DNA from: VRUE01 sp040901495
Lineage (GTDB): Bacteria; Actinomycetota; Thermoleophilia; Solirubrobacterales; 70-9
Assembly: GCA_040901495.1 (NCBI GenBank)
Contig: JBBDYO010000047.1
Location: forward strand, 53,841-117,840
Length of the DNA: 64,000 nucleotides
Direction: 5' to 3'
Shown here: in pieces, positions 39,690-49,204 of the stretch
Position numbering within the stretch: position 1 is the stretch's first letter
How the letters are laid out: the number at the start of each line of letters is the position of its first letter
Notes under the pieces: generated by a model
Told to the model about the DNA's origin: nothing
The model's database searches: none
What the model saw: only the letters and a program-made list of their open reading frames with translations
Translations under genes and position numbers: made by a program

Positions 39690-41272
39690 GCTCCTCGGAG
39701 CTAGAGCCACCGCTCGAACCAGGCTCAGAGCCAGGTGAGCTGGCCAGCACCGTAGTTCGCGGAGCCGGACTGGCGAGTGCCGGCTTTGTCATGACGCAAC
39801 TCCTCGCCCTGGGCTTCTTCGTCGTACTCGCGCGGCTCGCCACCCCCGCCGATTTCGGCGACCTCGCGGCCGGGACGCTACTGGTCAATATCGGGTTGAT
39901 GTTCACCGAGTCCGGAATGCTGGCAGCGCTGATCCATCGCAAGGACCGGCTCGAGGAGGCGGCAAGCACGGCAACGGTTGCCACAGCGCTCGGCGGTCTT
40001 GGAATGGCACTGGGGGCACTCGCCGTCAGCCCCCTGATCGGCGCCCTCTTTCAGAGCTCGAGAGTCGGCGACATCGCTGCGGCCAGCGCCGGGCTGTTGC
40101 TGCTCCGCTCCCTGGTCATCGTGCCGGAGGCGCTGCTGCAGCGGCGATTCTCGTTTCTTCGCCGGGTCGTCATCGAGCCGTTTGGCGTACTCGTGTTCGG
40201 AATCTCCGCCGTCGTGCTCACCGCCAACGGACTCGGTGTTTGGGGGCTGCTCCTTGCCTATTACATCTCCAACTTCGCCGATGTGCTCCTGTCCTGGTCG
40301 CTGCTGCGCTGGCGGCCGCGGCTCAGGAGGGCCTCGATGGCGATGTGGCGTGAGCTGGTCCGCTATGGGCGCTGGGGCGTGGCGAGTAGTGCCCTACAGG
40401 CCGCGGAGCAACAAGTGCCGGTGGTTCTGCTCGGCCGAGTCGCCGGCGCTGCGCCACTCGGTCAGTTCCGCTACGCGGTCCGCATGGAGGCGACCGCCGG
40501 CGCGATTGTGGTGCAGTCGGCGGCCTATGTCCTCTTTCCAGCCCTGGCGCGCATCACGACCGACCGAGACCGGTTTCAAGACGCCTGCCTTCGCTCCCTC
40601 CGATTGATGGCGATGATCGGCTTCCCGCTGGCCCTGATCCTCGTCCCGCTTGGTGTTCCCGCCGCGACGATCGCGTTTGGAGAGGTTTGGAAGGACGCCG
40701 GCTATGCGGCCATGGTGCTCGCGGGCATGACCGCGGTGGGCACTCTGATCTCATTCGCCTCCGAGGTCTTAAAGGCGGACGGCCGCCCTGACATCCTGAC
40801 CCGGATCCGCACCGTAACTCTGATCGCGGCAAGCCTGTTCATGGTGCTGCTGCTTCCCTTTGACCTCATCGGTATCTGCGCCGGCCTCACGCTCGGGGCG
40901 GCGGTCGGCGCCACCTACGCGATGGTCGCGGTCGGCCGGCAACTCGAGATCCGTGCCCTTTCGCTGGCTCGAGCGGCGCTGCCGGCGGGATTCGCGGCAC
41001 TCACGATGGTGGCGACACTCACCCCCCTCGAGTTCCTTGTAATCGACGCAAGCGCGCACGAAACCGCGATTGGCGTGGTGCTCTTGATTTCGGAGACATT
41101 GCTCGGCGCGACGATTTACCTATTCACGCTGCGGCTCGTCTCTCCTGAGAACGCCGACGAGCTGGTCTTGCTCGTGAAGCAGCTACTTACGCGTCGCGAT
41201 AGCTCCCACGCCGATCAGCCCCCCGATGGAGAGCCCGAGTCCCCACCGGAAACGGAAGCGCTCTCAGGATGA
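39686..41272 (+). CDS. polysaccharide flippase (Wzx/MATE-MOP family)
   Basis: A 528-residue MOP-superfamily transporter with about 14 helices that moves undecaprenyl-linked repeat units across the membrane. TVVRGAGLASAGFVMTQLLALGFFVVLARLATPADFGDLAAG is a characteristic opening. LRRAS...MWRELVRYGRWGVASSALQAAEQQVPVVLLGRVAG is the second half. ATG 39686 overlaps the stop of the preceding gene by four bases, which sets the start. The stop overlaps the glycosyltransferase start by four bases. C-terminal tail: SSHADQPPDGEPESPPE. Confidence 0.88.
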   Translation: MSSSELEPPLEPGSEPGELASTVVRGAGLASAGFVMTQLLALGFFVVLARLATPADFGDLAAGTLLVNIGLMFTESGMLAALIHRKDRLEEAASTATVATALGGLGMALGALAVSPLIGALFQSSRVGDIAAASAGLLLLRSLVIVPEALLQRRFSFLRRVVIEPFGVLVFGISAVVLTANGLGVWGLLLAYYISNFADVLLSWSLLRWRPRLRRASMAMWRELVRYGRWGVASSALQAAEQQVPVVLLGRVAGAAPLGQFRYAVRMEATAGAIVVQSAAYVLFPALARITTDRDRFQDACLRSLRLMAMIGFPLALILVPLGVPAATIAFGEVWKDAGYAAMVLAGMTAVGTLISFASEVLKADGRPDILTRIRTVTLIAASLFMVLLLPFDLIGICAGLTLGAAVGATYAMVAVGRQLEIRALSLARAALPAGFAALTMVATLTPLEFLVIDASAHETAIGVVLLISETLLGATIYLFTLRLVSPENADELVLLVKQLLTRRDSSHADQPPDGEPESPPETEALSG

Positions 41273-42234
41273 CCTCGCCCGCCTTCACCGCCATCCTCGC
41301 GGCCTTCAACGAGGAGGACTGGGTCTCATCGGCAATCGGCTCGGTCCTTGCCCAGACGCGGACAGACTTTGAGTTGGTCGTCGTCGACGATGGCTCGACC
41401 GATGCCACCGCCGAGGTGGTTCGGACGTTCCAACCGGATCCGCGAGTAAGGCTGATCAGCCAGGAGAACACCGGCCTGGCCGGAGCGCTGAAAACGGGTA
41501 TTGCCGCAAGCACCGCACCCTATGTGGCGCTGATTGACGCCGACGACCTGTGGATGCCGACCTACCTGGAAGGGCTCGGCCGGACCTTGGACGAAAACCC
41601 AAAAGCAGGCTTCGCCTACACCGACGCCTGGTGCATGAACCACGCTACGGGTCGCTTCTGGCGCATCAGCTCCAATGCCTATCTCGGAGAGCCCAACCCG
41701 CCCCCCGCGGACCCCGAGGAGTTTCTGCGCCTCCTGCTCGAGAGAAACTTCGTCTTCGGGCTGACGACAATCCGCCGCTCCGCCTTCGACGCGGTCGGCG
41801 GCTTCGACGAATCGCTGAAGGCCGCTGAGGACTATGAGCTGTGGCTGCGGCTACTCGCCCGAGGCTATGAAGCCGCTCGCGCTCCCGGACGACTCGCCGT
41901 CACCCGCGATCGCGGTGGCGCGATGCACACCGACGAGCGCAACATGCTTATGCACTTACGTGAGGTCTACCGCATAGTCGCTGAGGATCTCGAAACGTCC
42001 GACGAGGTGTCCGCCATCGCTCGACGCCGCATGCGGGAAACAGATGCGCAATGCGGGGCACTGGATGAGGGGCCTCTCCCCACGGCGCGCAAGGCGCTGC
42101 GCCGCCGCCTTGGCTCGATCTACAAGGCAACCTTTGGGAGGGACTTCTGGTACCCGGGCATACCACCGGAGGTCGCCAGGGCGTTTCCCGATCTGGCGGG
42201 CGGCGCTGAGACGGAAGCTAGTCGCGAACCCTGA
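41269..42234 (+). CDS. family 2 glycosyltransferase
   Basis: A 321-residue GT-A enzyme that adds a sugar to the repeat unit. Signatures are FTAILAAFNEEDWVSSAIGSVLAQT, ELVVVDDGSTDATAEVV, the DXD-like ALIDADDLWMPTYL and FGLTTIRRSAFDAVGGFDESLKAAEDYELWLRL with the ED catalytic base. It is the last gene of the Wzz-Wzy-Wzx unit, coupled by ATGA to the flippase. It overlaps the beta-helix gene by 17 bases, tail to tail. Confidence 0.88.
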   Translation: MTSPAFTAILAAFNEEDWVSSAIGSVLAQTRTDFELVVVDDGSTDATAEVVRTFQPDPRVRLISQENTGLAGALKTGIAASTAPYVALIDADDLWMPTYLEGLGRTLDENPKAGFAYTDAWCMNHATGRFWRISSNAYLGEPNPPPADPEEFLRLLLERNFVFGLTTIRRSAFDAVGGFDESLKAAEDYELWLRLLARGYEAARAPGRLAVTRDRGGAMHTDERNMLMHLREVYRIVAEDLETSDEVSAIARRRMRETDAQCGALDEGPLPTARKALRRRLGSIYKATFGRDFWYPGIPPEVARAFPDLAGGAETEASREP

Positions 42235-43516
42235 TCGCGACCGAGCGCGAGCTGGTGTCGCGGGACATCTTGGCCCGCAGTCGAATCCGCGGGGAGGCAA
42301 GCCGGTTGCCGATTCGCTTGCGCAACGAGAACCGGCCGTTGGGCTTCACGCGGGCCCGGCCAAACTTCGACCAACGCCCGTTGCGCAGAATCTGGATCGT
42401 GACCTGCTTGCCCTCGCCGGAGCTGACGCTGCCGCGCAGGGCCACCGGAGTATTGACCTGTATCTGCTTGGTGTTTGGCTCCAGGGTGATGCTCGGCTGC
42501 GATGGCGCCAGGCAAGGGCTGGCGCTTCGGAGATTGAGGTTGCGACTGGCAGAGTCGACGAACTGAGGGTTGGCGGTCACATTGTTTGAGGCGGAGAATT
42601 CGCCTCCCTCGCTGGGAGGCATGACGCCGCCGTTCATGGAGTAGTAGCCGCCCTGAGCGGTGTTGGTCGCCCAGACGCAGTTGTCGCGGACGACGTTCCC
42701 GGTTCCCTGCAGGTTGCTCGCTTCGACGTTCCAGCGAATCTTCGAATTGCTGATCACGTTGTCGGAAACCACATTGCCGGAGGAGAAGTCCGAGATGATG
42801 ACCCCCTCGCCGTTTCCGTCGATGACGTTGCCGTAAATCCTCGCCCCCTGCGAGTCGGGGTAGAGCTGGATCCCGCGGTCAGCGTTGTCGTAGATCCAGT
42901 TGTCGCGGATGATCGTGCCAACCGCGTTGTCGACGTAGATTCCGTGATCGCCGTTCTGGGCGGGCAGCTTGCCGCAATCGTGAATGCGGCTGTTCTCGAT
43001 GACGGTATTGGCCACAGCGCCATCGGGTGAGCCTGCATCCCCGATAACGAAGCAGATCTCGGTGTTGTGGTTGGTGACGTCGACGTTGTCGAAGATGGCG
43101 TTGTCCCCGAATACAAAGGGACCGATGCTGGTTGAACCACGACCGTCGAGATCGAGGTCGCGGACCGTCACCTGCTCGGCGCCGCCCTGGATCTTCATCG
43201 TTCCCCTCAGAGTGGCGCGCTCGCCTGGATAGCTGGTCAGCACGATGTCGCTCTGACTGATGTCGATTCCACCGAAATCAAAGGTGCCGGACCGCAAGCA
43301 ACCGGTCTGGCCGGGCGACAGGTGATCGACCAGGTACTGAGCGTCCTGCCACGGAGACTCCAAGGTCCCGGCGTTGTCGTTGCTGCCCGATGGAGACGCG
43401 ACCCTGTCGCAGCCGGTTGAGGCGGTAGCCAAGCCACAGAGGAAAAGCGAGAGGGCAAACACGGCGAAGGCGGAGATTGCCGCCGCAGTGCGAATGTTGA
43501 TTCCGATTGCCCTCAT
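42218..43516 (-). CDS. secreted right-handed beta-helix protein
   Basis: A 432-residue protein. A signal peptide (AAISAFAVFALSLFLCGLATAS) leads a parallel beta-helix with many N-x-I/V rungs (VIENSRIHDCGKLPAQNGDHGIYVDNAVGTIIRDNWIYDNADRGIQLYPDSQG...). The C-terminal 80 residues form a beta-sandwich-like domain (ITLEPNTKQIQVNTPVALRGSVSSGEGKQVTIQIL). Such proteins are lyases, epimerases or surface adhesins. In this locus, polysaccharide modification or cleavage is plausible. No catalytic set was identified. Confidence 0.8.
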   Translation of the reverse strand: MRAIGINIRTAAAISAFAVFALSLFLCGLATASTGCDRVASPSGSNDNAGTLESPWQDAQYLVDHLSPGQTGCLRSGTFDFGGIDISQSDIVLTSYPGERATLRGTMKIQGGAEQVTVRDLDLDGRGSTSIGPFVFGDNAIFDNVDVTNHNTEICFVIGDAGSPDGAVANTVIENSRIHDCGKLPAQNGDHGIYVDNAVGTIIRDNWIYDNADRGIQLYPDSQGARIYGNVIDGNGEGVIISDFSSGNVVSDNVISNSKIRWNVEASNLQGTGNVVRDNCVWATNTAQGGYYSMNGGVMPPSEGGEFSASNNVTANPQFVDSASRNLNLRSASPCLAPSQPSITLEPNTKQIQVNTPVALRGSVSSGEGKQVTIQILRNGRWSKFGRARVKPNGRFSLRKRIGNRLASPRIRLRAKMSRDTSSRSVAIRVRD

Positions 43517-43608
43517 CGCAGGACTGATCGGAAAAATCGCGGCTCTCCTGGGCCGTCGATCCCTTTTCTGGACCTATGTCTTAGGGGTTAGATACAAATG
43601 TCGCAAGA

Positions 43609-43693
43609 GATGCGGGAAACCCCTTATCGGCTCCGGTCTATTCCCGCAGGGGATGCGGGAAATCCCTCATCGGCGCAGGTCTATTCCCGCAGG
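43609..43693. repeat. two 42-bp imperfect tandem repeats with hairpin arms
   Basis: 43609-43650 and 43652-43693 are about 85-90% alike by eye, with period 43. Each begins GATGCGGGAAA and ends CTATTCCCGCAGG, so GCGGGAA/TTCCCGC arms can pair within each unit. The second copy runs into the last codons of the methyltransferase gene. Only two copies exist; it may be a terminator, a REP-like element or a regulatory site. Confidence 0.8.
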
Positions 43694-44451
43694 GCCAGGT
43701 ACTCCATGCCGCCCATGGCCACGTCCCCCACGAGCCTGACGGCCCGATTTGCGGCGCATGCGTCGACAAGGGTGCCGCGCGGTCCCGAAAACTCGCCTTT
43801 GCGCAGTTCCCAGCGATCGACCACGCGCGCGAAACCGGCTTCATCCAGTTCCCGCTTCACCTTCCGGTGCTTGAACCAGTGATACGCGGGGCGCGTCGTG
43901 TGGCCAACGAGCTCCGGCCGCTTCTCCATCGCCCAATGCATGATCCGTCGCTGCAGCGACGGCGGGTACCACGGGAAGAAAGGAAAGCGGGCAATCTCAG
44001 CCTGCCGCGGGCATAGCGCGCTGGTCGTCGAGAAGAAGAACCCGCCTCCAGGCTTCAACACCCGGTAGGCCTCTCGGAACACCGCATCCGGGTCATCGAC
44101 ATGCTCCATCACCGAATAGGCCTGGGCGAAGTCGAACGATTCCGAGGGGAAGGGCAGCGACTCGGCATAGCCATGCACGATCGAGATCGCTACTCCGGTG
44201 TGCTGGGCAAGCTCATGGCTGACCTCGATCGCCGGCTCCCAAGGCTCCACACCTTCGACCTCGAACCCCTCGCGAGCGAAGGTAGTCAACGAAACGCCTT
44301 GAGCGGCGCCAATGTCCAGGAAGCGAGCCGGCGGCTCCAGCGACATGAACGGCCTGACGCGACCGAGCAAGCGCTTCGTATAGGCCTGCTCGACTGGAAG
44401 CCGCGAGAGCGCCTTCTCGAGATTGTTCTGCTCAGTTGCTTCGCACTCCAC
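43681..44451 (-). CDS. class I SAM-dependent methyltransferase
   Basis: A 256-residue methyltransferase. Motif I is RFLDIGAAQGVSLTTFAREGFEVEGVEP, followed by LPFPSESFDFAQAYSVMEHVDDPDAVFREAYRVLKPGGGFFFST (motifs II-III). It probably methylates a sugar or lipid-linked glycan in this locus. The gene ends within the 43609-43693 repeats. It is about 50 bases downstream of a deacetylase-like gene on the same strand. Confidence 0.88.
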   Translation of the reverse strand: MECEATEQNNLEKALSRLPVEQAYTKRLLGRVRPFMSLEPPARFLDIGAAQGVSLTTFAREGFEVEGVEPWEPAIEVSHELAQHTGVAISIVHGYAESLPFPSESFDFAQAYSVMEHVDDPDAVFREAYRVLKPGGGFFFSTTSALCPRQAEIARFPFFPWYPPSLQRRIMHWAMEKRPELVGHTTRPAYHWFKHRKVKRELDEAGFARVVDRWELRKGEFSGPRGTLVDACAANRAVRLVGDVAMGGMEYLALRE

Positions 44452-44501
44452 GGCAGGCGGAGGCTATAGGTGGCCGCGGCCATTGCGGCGCCAAAAAGCA
44501 G

Positions 44502-45869
44502 CTAGCTATCGATCGCCTGCCGGCCGTTGCGTCCGTGCACGACGACATCGAAGCCGGCGGGATTGGAGATCCGATCGCCGTCCACCTCGATCCTGTCGTG
44601 GCCGCGCAGGCGATCGAGAAGCTCAGCGGCGCCGATCCAGCGCAGTCCTGAGACCCACGGGAACCTGAAGATGTCCCGTCGCAGGGCGAGACGCATCGCC
44701 GTAGGCACTTCTCGCGGTTTGACCGGCAGCGGCCGGCGCATGTCGAAAAGGCCCCCGTGAACCACAATCGAGGGCGGTAGCCCGGCCTGCGCCAGCGCCT
44801 GCAATGGCCCGTAGTCGAGGCGAAACAGCCCCTCCATCCCACTGGTGATCGTCTCGCGACCGTTGTCTCCGGCAACCAGTGGGCCCGGCCACGGCGGCAG
44901 CCAAGCGGGTATCTCCCGCTCAGAGAGAACAGCGAGCAAGCTGGCGCTGTAAGCCCAGGTCGGCGCGACGAACGTCCGCGGCCGGACGCCCAACACACGC
45001 TCGAACCAATCCATCGAGAAGTCGACACGCCGCCCCGCCTCAGGGCCATCCACGCCCTTGAACTCGCGCGGGTTGATCTCACCGCGGGCCCAGGCGTCGG
45101 AGTTCAAGTGCAGGTAGCCATGACATAGAGGCTCGATCGTGCCAGCCTCGATGCCACGCCTTATCGCCGCGATCGATTCGGGCCAGATCTCCTCGACCCC
45201 GACCTCCTCGCCGGCGGCGAAAGCGCGCGAAGGAATTGCCATATTGAGCGGCGCATCGCGGTCGGCGAACGTCTCGGTAACGCGTTCGATCCGTCGCCGC
45301 ACCTTTCTGTCCGACTTGTCGCGGCCACTGACCTGGTGGTAGGCGGTCCCCGGAAGGTCGTCGTAGCGCACCCAGCCCAGCGAGGGCAGCATCACCAGGG
45401 GCCGCTCGAGGACACCCGCGAAGAGGTCGGCAAGCGCTGGAAGGACCCAGAAGCCGGCAAGGGTCCCCCAGGCATTTTCGGGCTCGGCGCCGAGCACCAT
45501 CCAGTTTCCCTCGCGAATCGCGTGGGTCCCCAACGAAGAGCGGACCGCCACCTCACCACCGTTCAAGACGCAGAACTGGCCCTCTACGCGCCGGCCCTCG
45601 CCAAAGGACGCGACCCCGCTAACCCAGCCCCGGCTGGGCATCGCCTCATCGCCTGGTCCCGGCCGGGCGACAAAAGCAGCTGCACCCGCCAGATGGCCGT
45701 CATCTAGCAGGGAGCGAAGCTGAGGCGCCTCCTCGTGCCAGCAAAGGCCCACCACGTCCGGCCTTGGAGAATCGAGCAGTGGTCCCAGTCGCCACAGCCA
45801 AGCCAGCGTCTCAGCGAATCTGGTGATTCGCGAGCCGGGGGGCACGAAGAGATATCCGGGAGGGCTCAT
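44502..45869 (-). CDS. polysaccharide-deacetylase-like (NodB-fold) protein
   Basis: A 455-residue protein. An N-terminal region (VVGLCWHEEAPQLRSLL ... AAFVARPG) is followed by a NodB-like barrel: WVRYDDLPGTAYHQ with adjacent aspartates, EPLCHGYLHLNSDAW with a H-x(3)-H, and FVAPTWAYSASLLAVLSERE. These match the metal-binding D and H residues of carbohydrate esterase family 4 or DUF2334-like relatives. The start (45869) overlaps the preceding glycosyltransferase stop (ATGA). It likely removes acetyl groups from surface glycan; precise family uncertain. Confidence 0.7.
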   Translation of the reverse strand: MSPPGYLFVPPGSRITRFAETLAWLWRLGPLLDSPRPDVVGLCWHEEAPQLRSLLDDGHLAGAAAFVARPGPGDEAMPSRGWVSGVASFGEGRRVEGQFCVLNGGEVAVRSSLGTHAIREGNWMVLGAEPENAWGTLAGFWVLPALADLFAGVLERPLVMLPSLGWVRYDDLPGTAYHQVSGRDKSDRKVRRRIERVTETFADRDAPLNMAIPSRAFAAGEEVGVEEIWPESIAAIRRGIEAGTIEPLCHGYLHLNSDAWARGEINPREFKGVDGPEAGRRVDFSMDWFERVLGVRPRTFVAPTWAYSASLLAVLSEREIPAWLPPWPGPLVAGDNGRETITSGMEGLFRLDYGPLQALAQAGLPPSIVVHGGLFDMRRPLPVKPREVPTAMRLALRRDIFRFPWVSGLRWIGAAELLDRLRGHDRIEVDGDRISNPAGFDVVVHGRNGRQAIDS

Positions 45870-47008
45870 CTTGAGACGGTGGCGTGTGATCCGGATTCTC
45901 GAAGCGTCTGCTCATAGTCATCGAGCAGGCGCTCGGCGGCTGCTCGGAGATCCAGGTTCTCAGCGATCCAGCGATGAGCGCTCTCCCCCAGCGCCGCCCT
46001 CGCCTCGGAGCGCATATCGAGGAAGGCGGCGATGGCGGTGGCCATCTTGCTGGCATCCCGCGACACGATCGCGCATGACTCGACCCGATCACCCATGAAG
46101 CGATGACCGGGGAGATCGCTTGCCACGACCGGGAGCCCACTGCAGAGAGCCTCGATCATCGCGAACGGCATCCCCTCGCCGCGACTGGAGGCAACCATTA
46201 GATCCGCTGCCCCGTAGAGCTTCTGCGGCTGCGGGAACAGCCCCACCAACCGCACATGGGCCTCCAGGTCACGTAACTCCGCCGCGCGCTGCGCAGCTTC
46301 GCCTCCCTGGTTGACGAGGCCAATGACGGACCGTCCTTGTTCGATCAGAATCGCCAGCGCATCGAGGAAGATATCCCCGTCCTTCAAATACCAGTCACGC
46401 CCGAAGTGAAGGAGGACGTCAGGGCCCTCTGGAATCCCCAACTCCTGGCGAAGCCTCGCGCGCTGTTCCGGCGAGGCCGGCTGGAAAGCCTCCGCGTCGA
46501 TCGCGTTGGGAAATACGGAGACTTTCTCGCGCTTCGTCCCCCGCTTGACAAGCTCATCGGCGACGTCGGAGGACGGTGTCAATACCCGCTTCACGCCGCG
46601 GCCGATCAATGAGAACTTCAGCGCGTTGGCGAGGCGAGCCCGCGGCCGGTCGGAGAGCACCGTGTGGATATGCCAGTAAACCTCCACGTTCGGGCGCCCG
46701 CGGGCGGCGAGCGCCGCCGGTACGTCGTAACCGGTGAAGTGCGTATGCAAAATCGTCTGCTCATCGCTGTCCTTCAAGCGGCCACGAAGCCAGCGGGTCA
46801 GTGAGCGTCGCGAGCCATACGCATACTCGACTGAGATCTCCGCATCCTCGAACTGACCTATCCACTCTCGCCCGGCCGCTTCAGTGGGAAGAACCGCCAC
46901 GACGTCCCAGCCGCGCGCCTGTGCCGCGTCCAGCACGCTGCGCATGAACGGAATGAAGGAGCCGGCCTGCGGCCGTGGATAGGCCGCGAGGTGAACGAGC
47001 CGAGTCAT
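45866..47008 (-). CDS. family 4 glycosyltransferase
   Basis: A 380-residue GT-B enzyme: LVHLAAYPRPQAGSFIPFMRSVLDAAQARGWDVV at the N-terminus, the linker VSVFPNAIDAEAFQP, and the C-terminal MVASSRGEGMPFAMIEALCSGLPVVASDLPGH with the E-x(7)-E-type donor site. Its stop overlaps the deacetylase-like gene. It is probably retaining and uses nucleotide sugar. Donor and acceptor unknown. Confidence 0.88.
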   Translation of the reverse strand: MTRLVHLAAYPRPQAGSFIPFMRSVLDAAQARGWDVVAVLPTEAAGREWIGQFEDAEISVEYAYGSRRSLTRWLRGRLKDSDEQTILHTHFTGYDVPAALAARGRPNVEVYWHIHTVLSDRPRARLANALKFSLIGRGVKRVLTPSSDVADELVKRGTKREKVSVFPNAIDAEAFQPASPEQRARLRQELGIPEGPDVLLHFGRDWYLKDGDIFLDALAILIEQGRSVIGLVNQGGEAAQRAAELRDLEAHVRLVGLFPQPQKLYGAADLMVASSRGEGMPFAMIEALCSGLPVVASDLPGHRFMGDRVESCAIVSRDASKMATAIAAFLDMRSEARAALGESAHRWIAENLDLRAAAERLLDDYEQTLRESGSHATVSR

Positions 47009-47179
47009 CGGCCCCCGAACGAGAAGACGACTGGCCTCAAGCGGACGCGCCTGCCCAAGCGCAAGATCCTCGTGGGAGCCATGATCGCCGCGAGCTTACG
47101 GACTGCCCCGGCGGGCAGAACCGGCTTAAGAGATGTCGCCTCAAGCAGGACCGGGATCGACCGGGGAGAATCGAGACAC

Positions 47180-47953
47180 ATGGCGGGTGGTGACCTGATT
47201 GTCCTCTGCTACCACGCCGTCAGCGAGGATTGGCCGGCGGCGCTATCGGTGACCCCACAGAGCTTTGAGTTCCAGATCGACCTGCTTGCGTCACGCGGCT
47301 ATCGGGGAACGACCTTCACTCGGGCCGCGCTTGGTGACGTCGACGGAAAGACCATCGCGGTCACCTTCGACGACGGATACCGCTCGATCAACGAGCGCGC
47401 CCGTCCGATCCTCGAGAGCTACGGCTTTCCGGCCACTGTTTTCGTCCCCGCCAGCGTGATCGAAAGCAAGTCGCCACTTGCCTGGCCTGGGACTGACAGG
47501 TGGCTCGACGGGCCGCACGAGCTCGAGCTCGAACCGATGTCGATTCAAGAACTTCGCGAGCTCTCGGAGCTGGGCTGGGAGATCGGGTCTCACACGCTTA
47601 CCCATCCGAAACTGCCTCTGCTTGACGACGACGAACTGCGCGACGAGCTGGTGGGCTCACGCCGCGCCTGCGGCAAGATGATCGACGCCGAGTGCACCTC
47701 GATCGCGTTCCCCTACGGAGCAACCGATGCCCGGGTCCTGCGAGCCTCTGAAGAGGCGGGCTACTCGGCCGCGGCGCTGCTGGGAATCCCCCGAGGTAAG
47801 GCCTCCGGCATCGCCTGCCCACGGATCGGCGTCTATCACGCCGACGGAAGCGTCCTGTTCCGGATCAAGCTGTCTCCCACAGTACGCCGTCTACGCCGGT
47901 CCCGCGCCTGGGTGGTCGTCGAGAAGCTACGCGCATTGATCCGGCGCGGCTAG
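47180..47953 (+). CDS. polysaccharide deacetylase (carbohydrate esterase family 4)
   Basis: A 257-residue NodB-domain enzyme: LIVLCYHAVSED, the catalytic and metal motif TIAVTFDDGYRSINERARPIL, WEIGSHTLTHPKLPLLDDDEL (H-x(3)-H) and SIAFPYGATDARVLRASEEAGY. It removes N-acetyl groups from glycan. ATG 47180 was preferred because it begins right at the domain; a GGGGAGAA run lies a dozen bases upstream. The frame is open for 63 more codons upstream, into the divergent glycosyltransferase. Confidence 0.9.
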   Translation: MAGGDLIVLCYHAVSEDWPAALSVTPQSFEFQIDLLASRGYRGTTFTRAALGDVDGKTIAVTFDDGYRSINERARPILESYGFPATVFVPASVIESKSPLAWPGTDRWLDGPHELELEPMSIQELRELSELGWEIGSHTLTHPKLPLLDDDELRDELVGSRRACGKMIDAECTSIAFPYGATDARVLRASEEAGYSAAALLGIPRGKASGIACPRIGVYHADGSVLFRIKLSPTVRRLRRSRAWVVVEKLRALIRRG

Positions 47954-47958
47954 ATGGC

Positions 47959-49101
47959 TCAGCTTCGCTTCAACAGCCCGTCGTAGAGCGCTTCCAGCCG
48001 CTGGATGAAGGCATCGATGCCGTACTCGTCCTCCCGCATCCGCATTCCTGCCCGGCCCATGTCGCGCCGACGCTGGGAATCGCCGAGCAGCCCCCCGATC
48101 GCAGTGGCGAGCGCGGCGGGGTTTCGCGGTGGAATCAAGACGCCGGTCTCTCCGTCTCGCACAAGCTCCGGCAGCCCCCCCACCTCGGTCGCGACGACCG
48201 GCAGCCCGGCAGCCATGTACTCCATCACCGAGAGCGGGCCACCCTCAAAATCCGAGCAGCAAACGGCCACATCGCCGGCGGCGAGCACGTCGGGGATGTC
48301 ACTCCGCATTCCGAGCAGCGTCACCACCTCGCCAAGCCCCAGCTTGGCGATCAGTGCCTCGAGCTTCTGTCGCTCCCAGCCCTCTCCGGCGATCAGCACC
48401 CGTAGCCCCGGCGCCGCCGCGACGAGCTTGGAGGCAGCTTCGACCAGAACCTCATATGCCTTCTCCGATCGCAGCACACCGGTACTCACCACCACAGGCT
48501 GGTCCGGCCTGATAGCCAGCTCGGCGCGGACCCGCTCGGGACGACCCGGGGGGAGAGCCGGAATGCCGTTACGAAGGAGTGTGATGTCCCGCTCGGGAAT
48601 TCCCTCCAGCTGGGACATCGATCGGCGACCAGATTCCGAAACCGCCACAAACGCATCGGACCAGCGCGCGACCAGCAAGCGGTCTATCCAGGCCCGGATG
48701 CGGAAACCACGGTAGGACCACATGTGCTCGTGGCAGACGATCACCGGGACCCGGGCGAGCTTCCCGAGCAGGCATGCCCAGACGTTGGAGCCGAACATGT
48801 GACTGTGCAGGACGTCGACGCGCTCGCGGCGGAGCAGGCGCAGCAACGGCCACCATGCCCAGATGGCATAACGCGAGTGGCGCCGAAGCTCCAGCATCCC
48901 AACACCGCCGTTCCGAAGCCGGCCCACCATCTCCCTGGCATCTTCGGTGTCTTCGACCGTAGGCTGGCGACTGGTGCACAGCACGCGGTCGAAGCGAGAC
49001 GCATCGAGCCCGACCATGGACTCGACCGCGATCTTCTCCGCCCCTCCGGGGACGACAAGATGCACAAGAGTCACGACCTTGATGCGCTCACCGGCTTCCA
49101 T
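47959..49101 (-). CDS. family 4 glycosyltransferase
   Basis: A 380-residue GT-B enzyme: VVTLVHLVVPGGAEKIAVESMVGLDASRFDRVL at the N-terminus, VPVIVCHEHMWSYRGFRIRAWIDRLLVARWSDAFVAVSESGRRS, RNGIPALPPGRPERVRAELAI and AVCCSDFEGGPLSVMEYMAAGLPVVATEVGGLPELV. Its C-terminal donor-binding glutamates are present. It is probably one of several enzymes that assemble the exopolysaccharide repeat unit. Confidence 0.88.
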   Translation of the reverse strand: MEAGERIKVVTLVHLVVPGGAEKIAVESMVGLDASRFDRVLCTSRQPTVEDTEDAREMVGRLRNGGVGMLELRRHSRYAIWAWWPLLRLLRRERVDVLHSHMFGSNVWACLLGKLARVPVIVCHEHMWSYRGFRIRAWIDRLLVARWSDAFVAVSESGRRSMSQLEGIPERDITLLRNGIPALPPGRPERVRAELAIRPDQPVVVSTGVLRSEKAYEVLVEAASKLVAAAPGLRVLIAGEGWERQKLEALIAKLGLGEVVTLLGMRSDIPDVLAAGDVAVCCSDFEGGPLSVMEYMAAGLPVVATEVGGLPELVRDGETGVLIPPRNPAALATAIGGLLGDSQRRRDMGRAGMRMREDEYGIDAFIQRLEALYDGLLKRS

Positions 49102-49204
49102 CGCGCCTCGACTGTATTCGCAAATCCGGCACCCGGAGAAGCGGCAGACGCGGCAACTATGATCCGATCTCGATGATCCCCCGGCAGGCCTTCGCTTGAG
49201 TCGG

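Noticed and set aside
43609..43693. Possible CRISPR array
   Set aside because: Only two units in immediate tandem with no spacers and no cas genes.
46991..47179. N-terminal 63-codon extension of the deacetylase
   Set aside because: The extension overlaps the divergent glycosyltransferase start and has no domain; ATG 47180 begins at the NodB core.
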